Assembly: GCA_002359025.1 (NCBI GenBank)
Contig: DEPZ01000046.1
Span: 1 to 31,727 of the forward strand
Direction: 5' to 3'
DNA: 31,727 bases
Source: Erysipelotrichaceae bacterium UBA3379
GTDB taxonomy: Bacteria > Bacillota_I > Bacilli_A > Erysipelotrichales > Coprobacillaceae
Shown here: positions 15,765-24,186 of the stretch, in pieces
Layout: the number at the start of each line of letters is the position of its first letter
How positions within the stretch are numbered: position 1 is the stretch's first letter
Notes under the pieces: generated by a model
Seen by the model: only the letters and a program-made list of their open reading frames with translations
Told to the model about the DNA's origin: nothing
The model's database searches: none
Program-made: the position numbers and the translations under genes

Positions 15765-16727
15765 ATGAATTTTTTGATTTATGGAGAAGAGCCATTATTA
15801 ATGGAACAACGTTTAAATCAATTAAAGAAAAAATATCATATTGTAGAAGAAGATATGAATCTCATGACTTATTGGTGTAATGAAACCAAGATGTCTACAA
15901 TTATTGAAGATGCATTAACACCACCTTTTTTAACTGAATATAAGATGATTGTTATAAAAAATCCTCTCTTTTTAACAACAGCAAAACAAAAAGATGTCAA
16001 TGAAGATGATGTGAAGATGTTTATAGATTATATTAGTAAAGAAAATCCTACCACTCTTTTGGTTGTTTATCATGATCAAAAGAATTTTGATGAAAGAAAA
16101 AAGGTTGTAAAAACATTGCGTAAGTATGCGAAATGTTATGATTTACGTAAACTGGATTATCATGATCTATATAAGATGACAGCAAAGGCAATAGACGAAA
16201 GGCATTGTCATATTGATGAAGATGCATTGGAACTGTTTTTATCGAGAATGAACGATGATCTTTATACAATATTACAAGAGGTTAATAAACTTTGTCTTTA
16301 TGATAAAAATATTACTAGAGAAGCTGTTGATAAGCTAGTCGTAAAAAGGACAGAAGAGAATGTATTTGATTTAACAAAATCTATTTTAAATAAAGATATG
16401 GCAAAGAGTATTGCTATATATAAAGATTTGATTATGAATAATGAAGAACCAATCAAATTGATTGTCTTGATAGCAAATTCAATGCGTTTATTATATCAGG
16501 TTAAATTATTAGATAGAAAAGGTTATAATGATCGTGAGATTGCAAGTATGTTATCTCTTAATCCTTATCGATTAAAGTATATACGACAAGATGGTAAGGA
16601 GTATGATTTGAATGAGTTATTATCAAAGTTAGATGAATTATCAAAGCTTGATGTAGATATTAAAACAGGAAAGATTGATAGGTTTAGAGGATTGGAATTA
16701 TTTTTAATGAGAATGAAAGGAAGTTAA
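15765..16727 (+). CDS. holA: DNA polymerase III delta subunit
   Basis: HolA opens the sliding clamp within the clamp loader. The 320-residue protein starts MNFLIYGEEPLLMEQRLNQL, the usual delta-subunit opening, and shows the family's degenerate AAA+ fold without a P-loop. Helical stretches such as DALELFLSRMNDDLYTILQEVNKL and the C-terminal lid region (LNPYRLKYIRQ, FRGLELFLMRM) also fit. The comEC-holA order is the standard Firmicute arrangement, although rpsT does not follow here. It starts after AGAGGTGATG and ends two bases before the serine dehydratase gene. Confidence 0.93.
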   Translation: MNFLIYGEEPLLMEQRLNQLKKKYHIVEEDMNLMTYWCNETKMSTIIEDALTPPFLTEYKMIVIKNPLFLTTAKQKDVNEDDVKMFIDYISKENPTTLLVVYHDQKNFDERKKVVKTLRKYAKCYDLRKLDYHDLYKMTAKAIDERHCHIDEDALELFLSRMNDDLYTILQEVNKLCLYDKNITREAVDKLVVKRTEENVFDLTKSILNKDMAKSIAIYKDLIMNNEEPIKLIVLIANSMRLLYQVKLLDRKGYNDREIASMLSLNPYRLKYIRQDGKEYDLNELLSKLDELSKLDVDIKTGKIDRFRGLELFLMRMKGS

Positions 16728-16729
16728 AG

Positions 16730-17935
16730 ATGGAATCGTTAAGAGAATTATATAAAATTGGAGTGGGACCTTCATCATCACATACAATGGGGCCTCAACG
16801 TATAGCAAAGCATATTTTAAAATTGTATCCCGAAGCATCACGTTTTCATGTGGATTTATATGGGTCATTATCACTTACCGGGAAAGGACATTTAACTGAT
16901 TATATTATAGAAAAAACATTTGCTCCTAAACCTGTGAGTTTCTCATTTAGAAGTGACAGTTTACCATTTCATCCTAATGGAATGATTGTTCATATCTATG
17001 ATGAAAATGATCAATTGATAAAAGATATAGAAGCTTATTCAATTGGTGGAGGAAGTATTCTTTTTAAAGGTGATTTACAACAAGAACCTGTAGAAGTCTA
17101 TAAGGAAAAGAATATGCAAGAAATATTGGAGTATGTTGATCGTCAAGGTATTTCTTTATATGATTATATTTTGGAAAATGAAGATGAGAATATTGAAGAT
17201 TTCTTAAAAGAAATTTTAGATGCAATGTTTCAAAGTGTAGAAAATGGATTAAATAAGCAAGGAATTATCCAAGGTCAATTGAAGTTAAAAAGAGTAGCTA
17301 AATCAATGTATCAACAAGCTCAAAATACACGTAATGAAGCAGTGCGTGAGAGATTGTTTGTTTCAAGTTATGCTTATGCAGTATCGGAAGAAAATGCAGA
17401 TGGTGGTACAATTGTGACAGCTCCAACATGTGGAGCAAGTGGTATTATGCCTGCTGTTTTGTATTATTGTTATAAGCAGTTAGGCATTGAGAAGAAAGAG
17501 TTAATAAAAGCTCTCGCTATTGGTGGCTTGTTTGGAAATGTTGTAAAAACAAACGCAACAGTTTCAGGAGCGGATGGTGGTTGTCAGGCAGAGGTGGGGA
17601 CAGCGTGTGCCATGGCGGCTGCCTCAATGGCATGGTTACATGAATTAAATAACTCATTAATAGAGTATGCAGCTGAAATGGGATTAGAACATAATTTAGG
17701 ATTAACATGTGATCCAGTGGGTGGATATGTACAGATACCATGTATTGAAAGAAATGGTTATGGATGTTTACGTGCAATGGATGCTGCAATGATGGCTAAG
17801 CAATTAGGATATTTGAGAAAAAATAAAGTCTCTTTTGATACAATTGTGAAGGTAATGAAGGAGACAGGGAAAGATTTATCAAGTGCATATAAAGAAACAT
17901 CATTAGGAGGTTTAGCAAAGGAGTTTGGATTATAA
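16730..17935 (+). CDS. sdaA: L-serine dehydratase, single-chain iron-sulfur type
   Basis: The enzyme deaminates L-serine to pyruvate and ammonia using an oxygen-sensitive [4Fe-4S] cluster. The 401 residues fuse two parts that are separate (SdaAB and SdaAA) in Bacillus: an N-terminal beta-type domain with GVGPSSSHTMGPQRIAKHI, and a C-terminal alpha-type domain. Three cluster cysteines are visible: Cys234 (APTCGASG), Cys327 (GLTCDPVGG) and Cys338 (QIPCIERNG), the last two eleven apart as expected. The N-terminal domain is shorter than in the longer E. coli-like enzymes. It is tightly packed between holA and hemW, overlapping hemW by one base; this context gives no functional hint. Confidence 0.93.
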   Translation: MESLRELYKIGVGPSSSHTMGPQRIAKHILKLYPEASRFHVDLYGSLSLTGKGHLTDYIIEKTFAPKPVSFSFRSDSLPFHPNGMIVHIYDENDQLIKDIEAYSIGGGSILFKGDLQQEPVEVYKEKNMQEILEYVDRQGISLYDYILENEDENIEDFLKEILDAMFQSVENGLNKQGIIQGQLKLKRVAKSMYQQAQNTRNEAVRERLFVSSYAYAVSEENADGGTIVTAPTCGASGIMPAVLYYCYKQLGIEKKELIKALAIGGLFGNVVKTNATVSGADGGCQAEVGTACAMAAASMAWLHELNNSLIEYAAEMGLEHNLGLTCDPVGGYVQIPCIERNGYGCLRAMDAAMMAKQLGYLRKNKVSFDTIVKVMKETGKDLSSAYKETSLGGLAKEFGL

Positions 17936-19023
17936 TGACACAATCATTATATGTCCATATTCCTTTTTGTAAGCATATATGTAGTTATTGTGATTTTTGC
18001 AAGGTTTATTATAAAGAAGATTGGGTGGATTTATATCTGGATGAACTAGAAAAGGAAATAAAAGGTAAAAATCTTGAGGATCTTTTACATACATTATATA
18101 TTGGTGGAGGAACACCTACTGCTCTTTGTTATGATCAACTACAAAGGTTGATGGATATTTTAAAACCATATACTCAAAATATTAAAGAATATAGTATAGA
18201 AATGAATCCAGAGACGGTCGATTTCAAAAAATTGCAGATTTTAAAAAAAGGTGGAATAACAAGGTTGAGTCTTGGTGTGCAAACATTTCAAGAACAGCTT
18301 TTACCTCTTATTTCAAGATATCATGATAATAAAAATGTAGAAGATGTTATTTGTCAGGCAAGAACACTAGGTTTTGATAATATATCTATTGATTTGATGT
18401 ATGGCATACCTCAGCAAAGTTTTGAAGATATCCAAAAAGATTTATCTTATGTGAAAACTTTAAATATTGATCATATTTCATATTATTCATTAATATTAGA
18501 AGAACATACAGTTTTATCTAATATACAGTATCAACCTTTAGATGAGCAAGAAGAAGGTTATTACTATGATTATATAGAAAAAGAGTTAAATAAAATGGGA
18601 TTTGAAAAATATGAAGTGAGTAACTTTGCTAGAGCAGGTAAACGTTCTTTACATAATCAAGTGTATTGGCATTATGATGATTATATTGGTGTAGGTCTTG
18701 GAGCACATGGGAAAGTTCAAGGAGTTCGTTATCAAAATACAAGATCATTAACGGCTTATCTTAAAGGTCAGTATTTAGAGTCTAAAGAAGTGTTGGAAAA
18801 AGCAGATCAAATGTTTGAAATGGTGATGATGGGTCTAAGATTAACTGATGGTGTGTCTCTACAAAAGTTTCGTGAACGTTTTAATGAGGACTTAGTTTCT
18901 ATTTATCAAGAAGCTATTCATAAATATGTAAAAATGCATCTTTTGGAAATAAAAGAGGGTTGTTTAACAACGACAAAACAAGGGATGAATTATTTAAATG
19001 AAATTTTAATAGATTTTCTATAG
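17935..19023 (+). CDS. hemW: radical SAM heme chaperone HemW (HemN-like)
   Basis: HemW is a radical SAM protein that binds heme and delivers it to client proteins; it was long annotated as oxygen-independent coproporphyrinogen oxidase. The CX3CX2C cluster motif is Cys12, Cys16, Cys19 (FCKHICSYCDFC), followed by TLYIGGGTPTAL, IEMNPETV and RLSLGVQTFQ. The HNQVYWHYDDYIGVGLGAHG stretch holds the HNxxYW signature that separates HemW from true HemN. The 362-residue length fits. It starts on the sdaA stop (TAATG overlap) with GGAG upstream, and it precedes hrcA, the classic Firmicute neighbourhood. Confidence 0.93.
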   Translation: MTQSLYVHIPFCKHICSYCDFCKVYYKEDWVDLYLDELEKEIKGKNLEDLLHTLYIGGGTPTALCYDQLQRLMDILKPYTQNIKEYSIEMNPETVDFKKLQILKKGGITRLSLGVQTFQEQLLPLISRYHDNKNVEDVICQARTLGFDNISIDLMYGIPQQSFEDIQKDLSYVKTLNIDHISYYSLILEEHTVLSNIQYQPLDEQEEGYYYDYIEKELNKMGFEKYEVSNFARAGKRSLHNQVYWHYDDYIGVGLGAHGKVQGVRYQNTRSLTAYLKGQYLESKEVLEKADQMFEMVMMGLRLTDGVSLQKFRERFNEDLVSIYQEAIHKYVKMHLLEIKEGCLTTTKQGMNYLNEILIDFL

Positions 19024-19025
19024 GG

Positions 19026-19058
19026 ATAACTGAATGTTTTCAGTTATTTTCTTTTTTT
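19026..19058 (+). terminator. terminator after hemW
   Basis: ATAACTGAA (19026-19034) pairs perfectly with TTCAGTTAT (19039-19047) around a TGTT loop, followed by T-rich sequence broken by single Cs. It isolates the heat-shock operon from upstream transcription. Confidence 0.88.
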
Positions 19059-19059
19059 C

Positions 19060-19086
19060 TTAGCACAAAAGTGTTGACAGTGCTAA
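19060..19086 (+). promoter_or_regulatory. CIRCE operator 1 (HrcA binding site, overlaps -35)
   Basis: TTAGCACAA, nine spacer bases, then CAGTGCTAA. The consensus CIRCE element is TTAGCACTC-N9-GAGTGCTAA; here the outer seven bases of each arm match and the inner two differ on both sides. The right arm covers the -35 TTGACA, so bound HrcA would block RNA polymerase. Confidence 0.85.
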
Positions 19087-19101
19087 AAAGATGAGTATAA
19101 T
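19074..19101 (+). promoter_or_regulatory. promoter of the hrcA operon
   Basis: Consensus TTGACA (19074-19079) and TATAAT (19096-19101) with a 16-base spacer. It is a very strong vegetative promoter, consistent with control by repression through HrcA and not by a dedicated sigma factor. Confidence 0.9.
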
Positions 19102-19105
19102 AAAA

Positions 19106-19132
19106 TTAGCACAGAGATAAAAGGAGTGCTAA
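19106..19132 (+). promoter_or_regulatory. CIRCE operator 2 (HrcA binding site, at transcription start)
   Basis: TTAGCACAG, nine spacer bases, then GAGTGCTAA: a perfect right arm and a left arm with seven of nine consensus bases. It begins about at the expected transcription start and ends just before the AAAGGAGG site of hrcA. Confidence 0.92.
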
Positions 19133-19146
19133 AAGGAGGTTAGAAC

Positions 19147-20196
19147 ATGCTGACAGCTAGACAATTGTTGATTTTTAAATGTATTGTTGAAGAGTTTATT
19201 GAAACTGCTGAACCAGTTGGTTCTAAAGCTCTGATGACGAAGTATCAGCTTCCCTATTCGAGTGCAACAATTCGAAATGAAATGTCTTTTTTAGAAGAAC
19301 ATGGATATTTAGAAAAAACTCATACTTCATCTGGAAGAGTTCCATCAACTCAAGGTTATCGTTTTTATGTCAATACGTTATTAAAACCTAATGTTGATGA
19401 TCAAGTGAAAAATCAAGTCGCAATATTATTTGGAGATAGGCATCGTTCATTAAATGAAATTATCAAAGAATCTTGTGAAATGTTGAGTGAATTAACACAT
19501 TTGACAACAGTAGCTTTAGGTCCAAACTCAGATTGTGAAAAGTTACAAAATATTACGCTTGTTCCACTTAGTCAACATAGTGTAACAGCAATTATTGTGA
19601 CAGATAAAGGACATGTTGAAAATCGCACTTTTCAGATTAAAAACAATGCATATTTAGAAGATTTGACAAGTTGTGTGAATGTAATGAATGAACTTTTAGA
19701 TGGGACACCAATTAATCAGGTGGTTTATCGTTTAGAACGAGATGTCAAACCTATATTAAGTGCTCGTGTAAAAGAACATGAAGTTCTATTTAATGCATTT
19801 TTAGAAGCGTTTATGAAGTTTGCGAACAGTCATATTTATTTTTCAGGTAAGGAAAATATGTTGTATCAACCAGAATATAATGATGTCAATAAGTTAAGAA
19901 AACTTGTATCGGCATTTGAAAATTCAGAGTCTTGGAAAAATTTAGAGCAGATTTCATTTGAAGAGGGCGATGGAGTGAGTGTGTTGATTGGAAGCGATTC
20001 TCCTATTGAAGAGTTAAATGATGTATCGGTGATATCAGCTTCGTTTAAGACAGGAAATGAGTCTAAAGGAACAATTTCAGTTATTGGTCCAACGAGAATG
20101 CCGTATGAAAAAGTTGTTTCTTTGGTTGAGTATATTTCGCAGAATCTAGAAATGGTTCTGTTGAATTATGACGATGAAAATGATAAACAGAGGTGA
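19147..20196 (+). CDS. hrcA: heat-inducible transcription repressor HrcA
   Basis: HrcA represses the class I heat-shock genes by binding CIRCE and is kept active by GroEL. The N-terminal winged helix is clear (LTARQLLIFKCIVEEFIETAEPVGSKAL..., with SSATIRNEMSFLEEHGYLEK and TSSGRVPSTQGYRFYV). A GAF-like domain follows, with the characteristic C-terminal stretch ISVIGPTRMPYEKVVSLVEYISQ. The 349 residues are typical. It is the first gene of the operon, right behind two CIRCE sites, so it represses itself. AAAGGAGG lies at a good distance. Confidence 0.97.
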   Translation: MLTARQLLIFKCIVEEFIETAEPVGSKALMTKYQLPYSSATIRNEMSFLEEHGYLEKTHTSSGRVPSTQGYRFYVNTLLKPNVDDQVKNQVAILFGDRHRSLNEIIKESCEMLSELTHLTTVALGPNSDCEKLQNITLVPLSQHSVTAIIVTDKGHVENRTFQIKNNAYLEDLTSCVNVMNELLDGTPINQVVYRLERDVKPILSARVKEHEVLFNAFLEAFMKFANSHIYFSGKENMLYQPEYNDVNKLRKLVSAFENSESWKNLEQISFEEGDGVSVLIGSDSPIEELNDVSVISASFKTGNESKGTISVIGPTRMPYEKVVSLVEYISQNLEMVLLNYDDENDKQR

Positions 20197-20200
20197 AAAA

Positions 20201-20752
20201 ATGGCAGAGGAAACAAAAAAAGATGTAGTTGAGGATGTGGAAACACAAGAGTCAACAAGTGAGGAAACTGTAGTAGAAGAAACATCAAGTGATGATTCAC
20301 TTGAAAAGAAAGTTGCAAGTTTAGAAGAAGAAGTGACTAAATGGAAAAATGATTATTATAAAGTTTTCGCGGATATGGAAAACTTAAAAAGAAGATTGGA
20401 AAAAGAACATCAAAATTCATTAAAATTTATGATGCAATCATTTATTGAAGAACTTCTTCCAATTGTAGACAACTTTGAACGTTCTTTAAATGTCCAAGAA
20501 CCAAGTGAAGAAATCAAAACATTCTTAAAAGGATATCAAATGATTTTTGATCAATTGATGGCAGTGTTAAATAAAAATGGTGTTGAAGTGATTGAAGCAC
20601 AAGGTAAAGAATTTGATCCTAATTTACATCAAGCTGTTATGACAGCAAATGATGAAAATTATGGCTCAAACATTGTTGTGGAAGAACTTCAAAAAGGTTA
20701 TAAATTAAAAGATCGCGTTATTCGTGCATCTCTAGTAAAAGTAAATGAATAA
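20201..20752 (+). CDS. grpE: nucleotide exchange factor GrpE
   Basis: GrpE drives ADP release from DnaK. The 183-residue protein has an acidic, disordered N-terminus (about 1-40), a long coiled coil (LEKKVASLEEEVTKWKNDYY..., through FADMENLKRRLEKEH), and the C-terminal beta domain (NGVEVIEAQGKEFDPNLHQAV and VVEELQKGYKLKDRVIRASLVKV). I start it at 20201 behind AGAGGTGA; the frame is open upstream to 20168, inside hrcA, but those residues are not conserved. It lies four bases after the hrcA stop. Confidence 0.96.
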   Translation: MAEETKKDVVEDVETQESTSEETVVEETSSDDSLEKKVASLEEEVTKWKNDYYKVFADMENLKRRLEKEHQNSLKFMMQSFIEELLPIVDNFERSLNVQEPSEEIKTFLKGYQMIFDQLMAVLNKNGVEVIEAQGKEFDPNLHQAVMTANDENYGSNIVVEELQKGYKLKDRVIRASLVKVNE

Positions 20753-20772
20753 TTTAGGAGGATTTGATATTT

Positions 20773-22587
20773 ATGGGTAATAAAATTATTGGTATTGACT
20801 TAGGTACTACAAATTCATGTGTCAGTGTAATGGAAAACGGAGAAGCTAAAGTTATTGCAAATCCTGAAGGAGCAAGAACAACTCCATCTGTAGTATCATT
20901 TAAAAATGGAGAAATCGTTGTAGGTGAAGCTGCAAAACGTCAAGCAGTTACAAATAAAGATACTGTTATGTCTATTAAAAGACATATGGGTACAAATTAT
21001 AAAGAACATGTTAATGATAGAGATTATACACCTCAAGAAATCTCAGCTATGATTTTACAAAATTTAAAAGCAACAGCTGAAGCTTACTTAGGTGAAACAG
21101 TTTCAAAAGCAGTTATTACAGTTCCAGCTTATTTCAATGATGCTCAACGTCAAGCAACAAAAGATGCTGGTAAAATTGCTGGTTTAGAAGTAGAACGTAT
21201 TATTAACGAACCAACTGCTGCAGCATTAGCGTTTGGTGTTGATAAATTAGATAAAGAACAAAAAGTTTTAGTTTATGACTTAGGTGGAGGTACTTTCGAC
21301 GTATCTATCTTAGACTTAGCTGATGGTACATTTGAAGTTTTAGCAACTGCTGGTGATAATCATTTAGGTGGAGATGACTTTGATCAAAAAATTATGGATT
21401 GGGTAGTTGCTGAATTCAAAAAAGATCAAGGTGTTGATTTAAGTGCTGATAAAATGGCTATGCAACGTGTAAAAGAAGCTTCAGAAAAAGCTAAAAAAGA
21501 TTTATCTGGTATGATGCAAACACAAATTTCATTACCATTTATTTCTGCAGGTGCTGCAGGTCCATTACATCTTGAATTAACTCTTACAAGAGCTAAATTT
21601 GATGAATTAACTCAAGATTTAGTTGCTCGTACTGAAGTACCAGTAAGACAAGCATTAAGTGATGCAGGTATGAGTGCAAGTGAAATTGACCAAGTTTTAT
21701 TAGTGGGTGGTTCTACACGTATTATCGCTGTTCAAGAATCAGTAAAGAGATTATTAGGAAAAGAACCTAATAAATCAGTAAACCCTGATGAAGTTGTATC
21801 TATGGGTGCTGCTATTCAAGGTGGAGTTATTGCTGGTGATGTTAAAGATATCTTATTGTTAGACGTTACACCATTATCATTAGGTATCGAAACTATGGGT
21901 GGCGTATCTACAGTATTAATCGAAAGAAATACAACAATTCCAACAACAAAATCACAAATCTTCTCTACTGCTGCTGATAATCAACCTGCAGTTGATATCA
22001 ACGTATTACAAGGTGAAAGATCAATGGCTAAAGATAATAAACAATTAGGTTTATTTAAATTAGATGGTATTGAACCAGCTCCTAGAGGAGTGCCACAAAT
22101 TGAAGTTACATTTAATATTGACGTTAATGGTATCGTTAATGTTAAAGCTAAAGATTTAAAAACTAACAAAGAACAATCAATTACTATTCAAAACTCTTCT
22201 GGTTTAAGTGATGAAGAAATCGATAGAATGGTTAAAGAAGCTGAAGCTAATAAAGCTGAAGATGAAAAGAAACGTAAAGATATTGAAACAAGAAATAAAG
22301 CTGAACAAATGATTAATGAAATTGACAAAGCATTAGCTGAACAAGGAGATAAGATTGATGCTAATCAAAAATCTCAAGCAACTGCTTTAAGAGATGAATT
22401 AAAGAAAGCTTTAGATGCTAACGATATGGCTACACTTGAAGCTAAAATGAGTGAATTAGAACAAGTTGCTCAACAAATGGCTGCATATCAATATCAACAA
22501 GCACAAGGAGCAAATCCAACTGATAATGGTAATGCTTCTGCAAACAATGATGATGTTGTTGATGCTGACTTTACAGAAAAAAATTAG
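20773..22587 (+). CDS. dnaK: molecular chaperone DnaK (Hsp70)
   Basis: DnaK binds exposed hydrophobic segments of proteins in an ATP cycle driven by DnaJ and GrpE. The 604 residues start MGNKIIGIDLGTTNSCVSV and include the phosphate-binding VYDLGGGTFDVSIL, LVGGSTRI, the linker region VKDILLLDVTPLSLGIE and a C-terminal lid ending in DDVVDADFTEKN. It lacks the loop found in the longer Gram-negative proteins (about 638 residues), as usual for Firmicutes. The start at 20773 follows AGGAGG (20756-20761); a TTG at 20764 in frame is too close to that site. Confidence 0.98.
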   Translation: MGNKIIGIDLGTTNSCVSVMENGEAKVIANPEGARTTPSVVSFKNGEIVVGEAAKRQAVTNKDTVMSIKRHMGTNYKEHVNDRDYTPQEISAMILQNLKATAEAYLGETVSKAVITVPAYFNDAQRQATKDAGKIAGLEVERIINEPTAAALAFGVDKLDKEQKVLVYDLGGGTFDVSILDLADGTFEVLATAGDNHLGGDDFDQKIMDWVVAEFKKDQGVDLSADKMAMQRVKEASEKAKKDLSGMMQTQISLPFISAGAAGPLHLELTLTRAKFDELTQDLVARTEVPVRQALSDAGMSASEIDQVLLVGGSTRIIAVQESVKRLLGKEPNKSVNPDEVVSMGAAIQGGVIAGDVKDILLLDVTPLSLGIETMGGVSTVLIERNTTIPTTKSQIFSTAADNQPAVDINVLQGERSMAKDNKQLGLFKLDGIEPAPRGVPQIEVTFNIDVNGIVNVKAKDLKTNKEQSITIQNSSGLSDEEIDRMVKEAEANKAEDEKKRKDIETRNKAEQMINEIDKALAEQGDKIDANQKSQATALRDELKKALDANDMATLEAKMSELEQVAQQMAAYQYQQAQGANPTDNGNASANNDDVVDADFTEKN

Positions 22588-22593
22588 TTTAAT

Positions 22594-22618
22594 AAAGCCA
22601 AGGCTTAGCCTTGGTTTT
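22594..22618 (+). terminator. weak terminator or processing hairpin between dnaK and dnaJ
   Basis: CCAAGGC (22598-22604) pairs with GCCTTGG (22608-22614) around TTA, extended by AAAG/TTTT to about 11 bp, but only four Ts follow. It would reduce dnaJ transcripts compared with dnaK, or stabilise the dnaK 3' end. Confidence 0.7.
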
Positions 22619-22639
22619 ATCTAGTCAAGAGGTGAGAAT

Positions 22640-23761
22640 ATGGCAGATAAAAGAGATTATTATGAGGTACTTGGTGTATCTAAAAATGCCAGTGCAGATG
22701 AAATAAAAAGAGCTTATCGTAAGATGGCGAAAAAGTATCACCCTGATGTCAATAAAGATCCAGGTGCTGAGGAAAAGTTTAAAGAAGTTCAAGAAGCATA
22801 TGATGTATTGTCTGATGATAATAAAAAGGCAGCTTATGATCGTTATGGGCATGCAGCATTTGAACAAGGTGCTGGTGGATTTGGTGGAGCCGGAGGCTTT
22901 GGTGGTTTCGGTGGTTTTGAAGATGTTGACTTAGGAGATATTTTTGGTTCGTTCTTTGGTGGAGGAAGTCGTCAAAGAAAAACTGGGCCAATGCGTGGTG
23001 AAGATCGTTTCGTACAATTAGAAATTGACTTCATGGACGCTATTAAAGGTAAGAAGACAGATATTAAAATTAATTATGACGAACAATGCTCTCATTGTCA
23101 TGGTACAGGAGCAAAAACACCAAATGATGTGCATACATGTTCTCGTTGTGGTGGTACTGGGACAATCCGTACACAACAACGTTCTCCATTTGGAACATTT
23201 GTTAATCAAACAACTTGCCCAGACTGTCAAGGTACTGGTAAGGTTGTTAAAGAAAAATGTACACATTGTAAAGGAAAAGGATATGTCAATAAAAATATTA
23301 CAGTGGAATTAAATATACCTGCTGGTATTAATACACATCAACAATTACGTGTGGCTGGAAAAGGACACAGAGGTGCAAATGGTGGACCAAACGGAGATTT
23401 ATATGTAGAAATATATGTAAAACCACATCCACACTTTAGAAGAGAAGGAAAAGATATTTATATTACTATTCCAATTTCATCAGTTGATGCGACTTTAGGT
23501 TGTGAAGTCGATGTTCCTACTGTTTATGGTGATGTGACAATCAAGGTTCCTGAAGGGACACAACCTGGAACTACACTTAGATTAAAAGGAAAAGGTGTTA
23601 AAGATTTAAGAAGTGACGCTTATGGTGATGAATATGTGAAGATTGATGTAAAAATCCCTACTAAGTTATCACGTGAGGAAAGAGATCTTTATTCAAAACT
23701 GAAGCACCATGGTAAAAAGGAATCTATTTTCGATCAATTCAAAAAAGGATTTAAAAAATAA
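22640..23761 (+). CDS. dnaJ: co-chaperone DnaJ (Hsp40)
   Basis: DnaJ stimulates DnaK ATP hydrolysis and delivers substrates. The 373-residue protein has all the type I parts: J domain with YHPD (HPD motif near residue 34), a Gly/Phe-rich linker (about 75-110), four zinc-binding repeats CSHCHGTG, CSRCGGTG, CPDCQGTG and CTHCKGKG (about 150-215), and two beta-sandwich client-binding domains ending in FDQFKKGFKK. AGAGGTGAG precedes the start. It is the last gene of the operon, convergent with rpmB. Confidence 0.98.
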   Translation: MADKRDYYEVLGVSKNASADEIKRAYRKMAKKYHPDVNKDPGAEEKFKEVQEAYDVLSDDNKKAAYDRYGHAAFEQGAGGFGGAGGFGGFGGFEDVDLGDIFGSFFGGGSRQRKTGPMRGEDRFVQLEIDFMDAIKGKKTDIKINYDEQCSHCHGTGAKTPNDVHTCSRCGGTGTIRTQQRSPFGTFVNQTTCPDCQGTGKVVKEKCTHCKGKGYVNKNITVELNIPAGINTHQQLRVAGKGHRGANGGPNGDLYVEIYVKPHPHFRREGKDIYITIPISSVDATLGCEVDVPTVYGDVTIKVPEGTQPGTTLRLKGKGVKDLRSDAYGDEYVKIDVKIPTKLSREERDLYSKLKHHGKKESIFDQFKKGFKK

Positions 23762-23781
23762 CTCAAGACATGTCTTGAGTT
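23760..23781 (+). terminator. dnaJ 3' palindrome (terminator)
   Basis: AACTCAAGACA is followed at once by its exact reverse complement TGTCTTGAGTT, a perfect 22-base palindrome overlapping the dnaJ stop. No strong T-tract follows on the plus strand (ATTTCAATATAAT), so it is a weak terminator or an RNA-stabilising hairpin. Confidence 0.7.
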
Positions 23782-23793
23782 ATTTCAATATAA

Positions 23794-23819
23794 TAAAAAA
23801 GCATCCGTAAGGGATGCAT
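23794..23819 (-). terminator. terminator after rpmB
   Basis: On the minus strand GCATCC (23817-23812) pairs with GGATGC (23806-23801) and is followed by six Ts (complement of the A-run 23795-23800). It starts ten bases after the rpmB stop; in the plus direction it has only a weak T-tract. Confidence 0.88.
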
Positions 23820-23828
23820 TCTTTATTA

Positions 23829-24014
23829 TTAAGCACTTTTTCTTAGAGTTCTTAATTCTCTTGCTGAAATTTTTACTTTCTTTGGTTTACCATTGACTAA
23901 AATAGTAGCTTTTTGTAAGTTTACATTCCATTTTCTTCTTGATGCGTTTAATGCATGAGAACGTGTGTTACCAGACATAGGTCCTTTTCCACTAATTTCA
24001 CATTTTCTAGCCAT
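23829..24014 (-). CDS. rpmB: 50S ribosomal protein L28
   Basis: L28 is a small 23S rRNA-binding protein of the large subunit. The 61 residues MARKCEISGKGPMSGN...SHALNASRRKWNVNLQKATI...KPKKVKISARELRTLRKSA are canonical. I place the start at 24014: the upstream in-frame ATG at 24026 lies within the AAAGGATGGTGA ribosome binding site and would add only MVKV. It has no zinc-binding cysteine pairs (a single Cys), so this is the zinc-independent form. It is transcribed divergently from asp23, the standard Firmicute arrangement. Confidence 0.97.
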   Translation of the reverse strand: MARKCEISGKGPMSGNTRSHALNASRRKWNVNLQKATILVNGKPKKVKISARELRTLRKSA

Positions 24015-24056
24015 TACTTTCACCATCCTTTACAACTGTGTTTCACATACTTTGAT

Positions 24057-24085
24057 ATAATATCATTATAGCGATTAAAATGCAA
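24057..24085 (-). promoter_or_regulatory. promoter of rpmB
   Basis: On the minus strand, TTGCAT (24085-24080), a 17-base spacer and TATTAT (24062-24057), with TGA directly before the -10 (extended -10). It has the same architecture as the rplU promoter. Confidence 0.8.
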
Positions 24086-24103
24086 TCTTTTTTTTATTTT
24101 TTT

Positions 24104-24121
24104 AAGTTATATGTATAACTT
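24104..24121. promoter_or_regulatory. 18-base inverted repeat in the rpmB-asp23 gap
   Basis: AAGTTATA-TG-TATAACTT, eight perfectly paired bases each side of a two-base centre. It lies 19 bases upstream of the rpmB -35 and well upstream of asp23. It could be an operator for a dimeric regulator; the T-run just before it prevents excluding a simple AT-rich coincidence. Confidence 0.4.
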
Positions 24122-24186
24122 TGTTCGCATTGCATTACTATAATATATGATTATTAAGAATATTTCAACATTTTTATTGTTTTTCG

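Noticed and set aside
22625..22991. Two minus-strand frames opposite the start of dnaJ
   Set aside because: Low-complexity shadows of the dnaJ Gly-rich coding sequence, without family resemblance.
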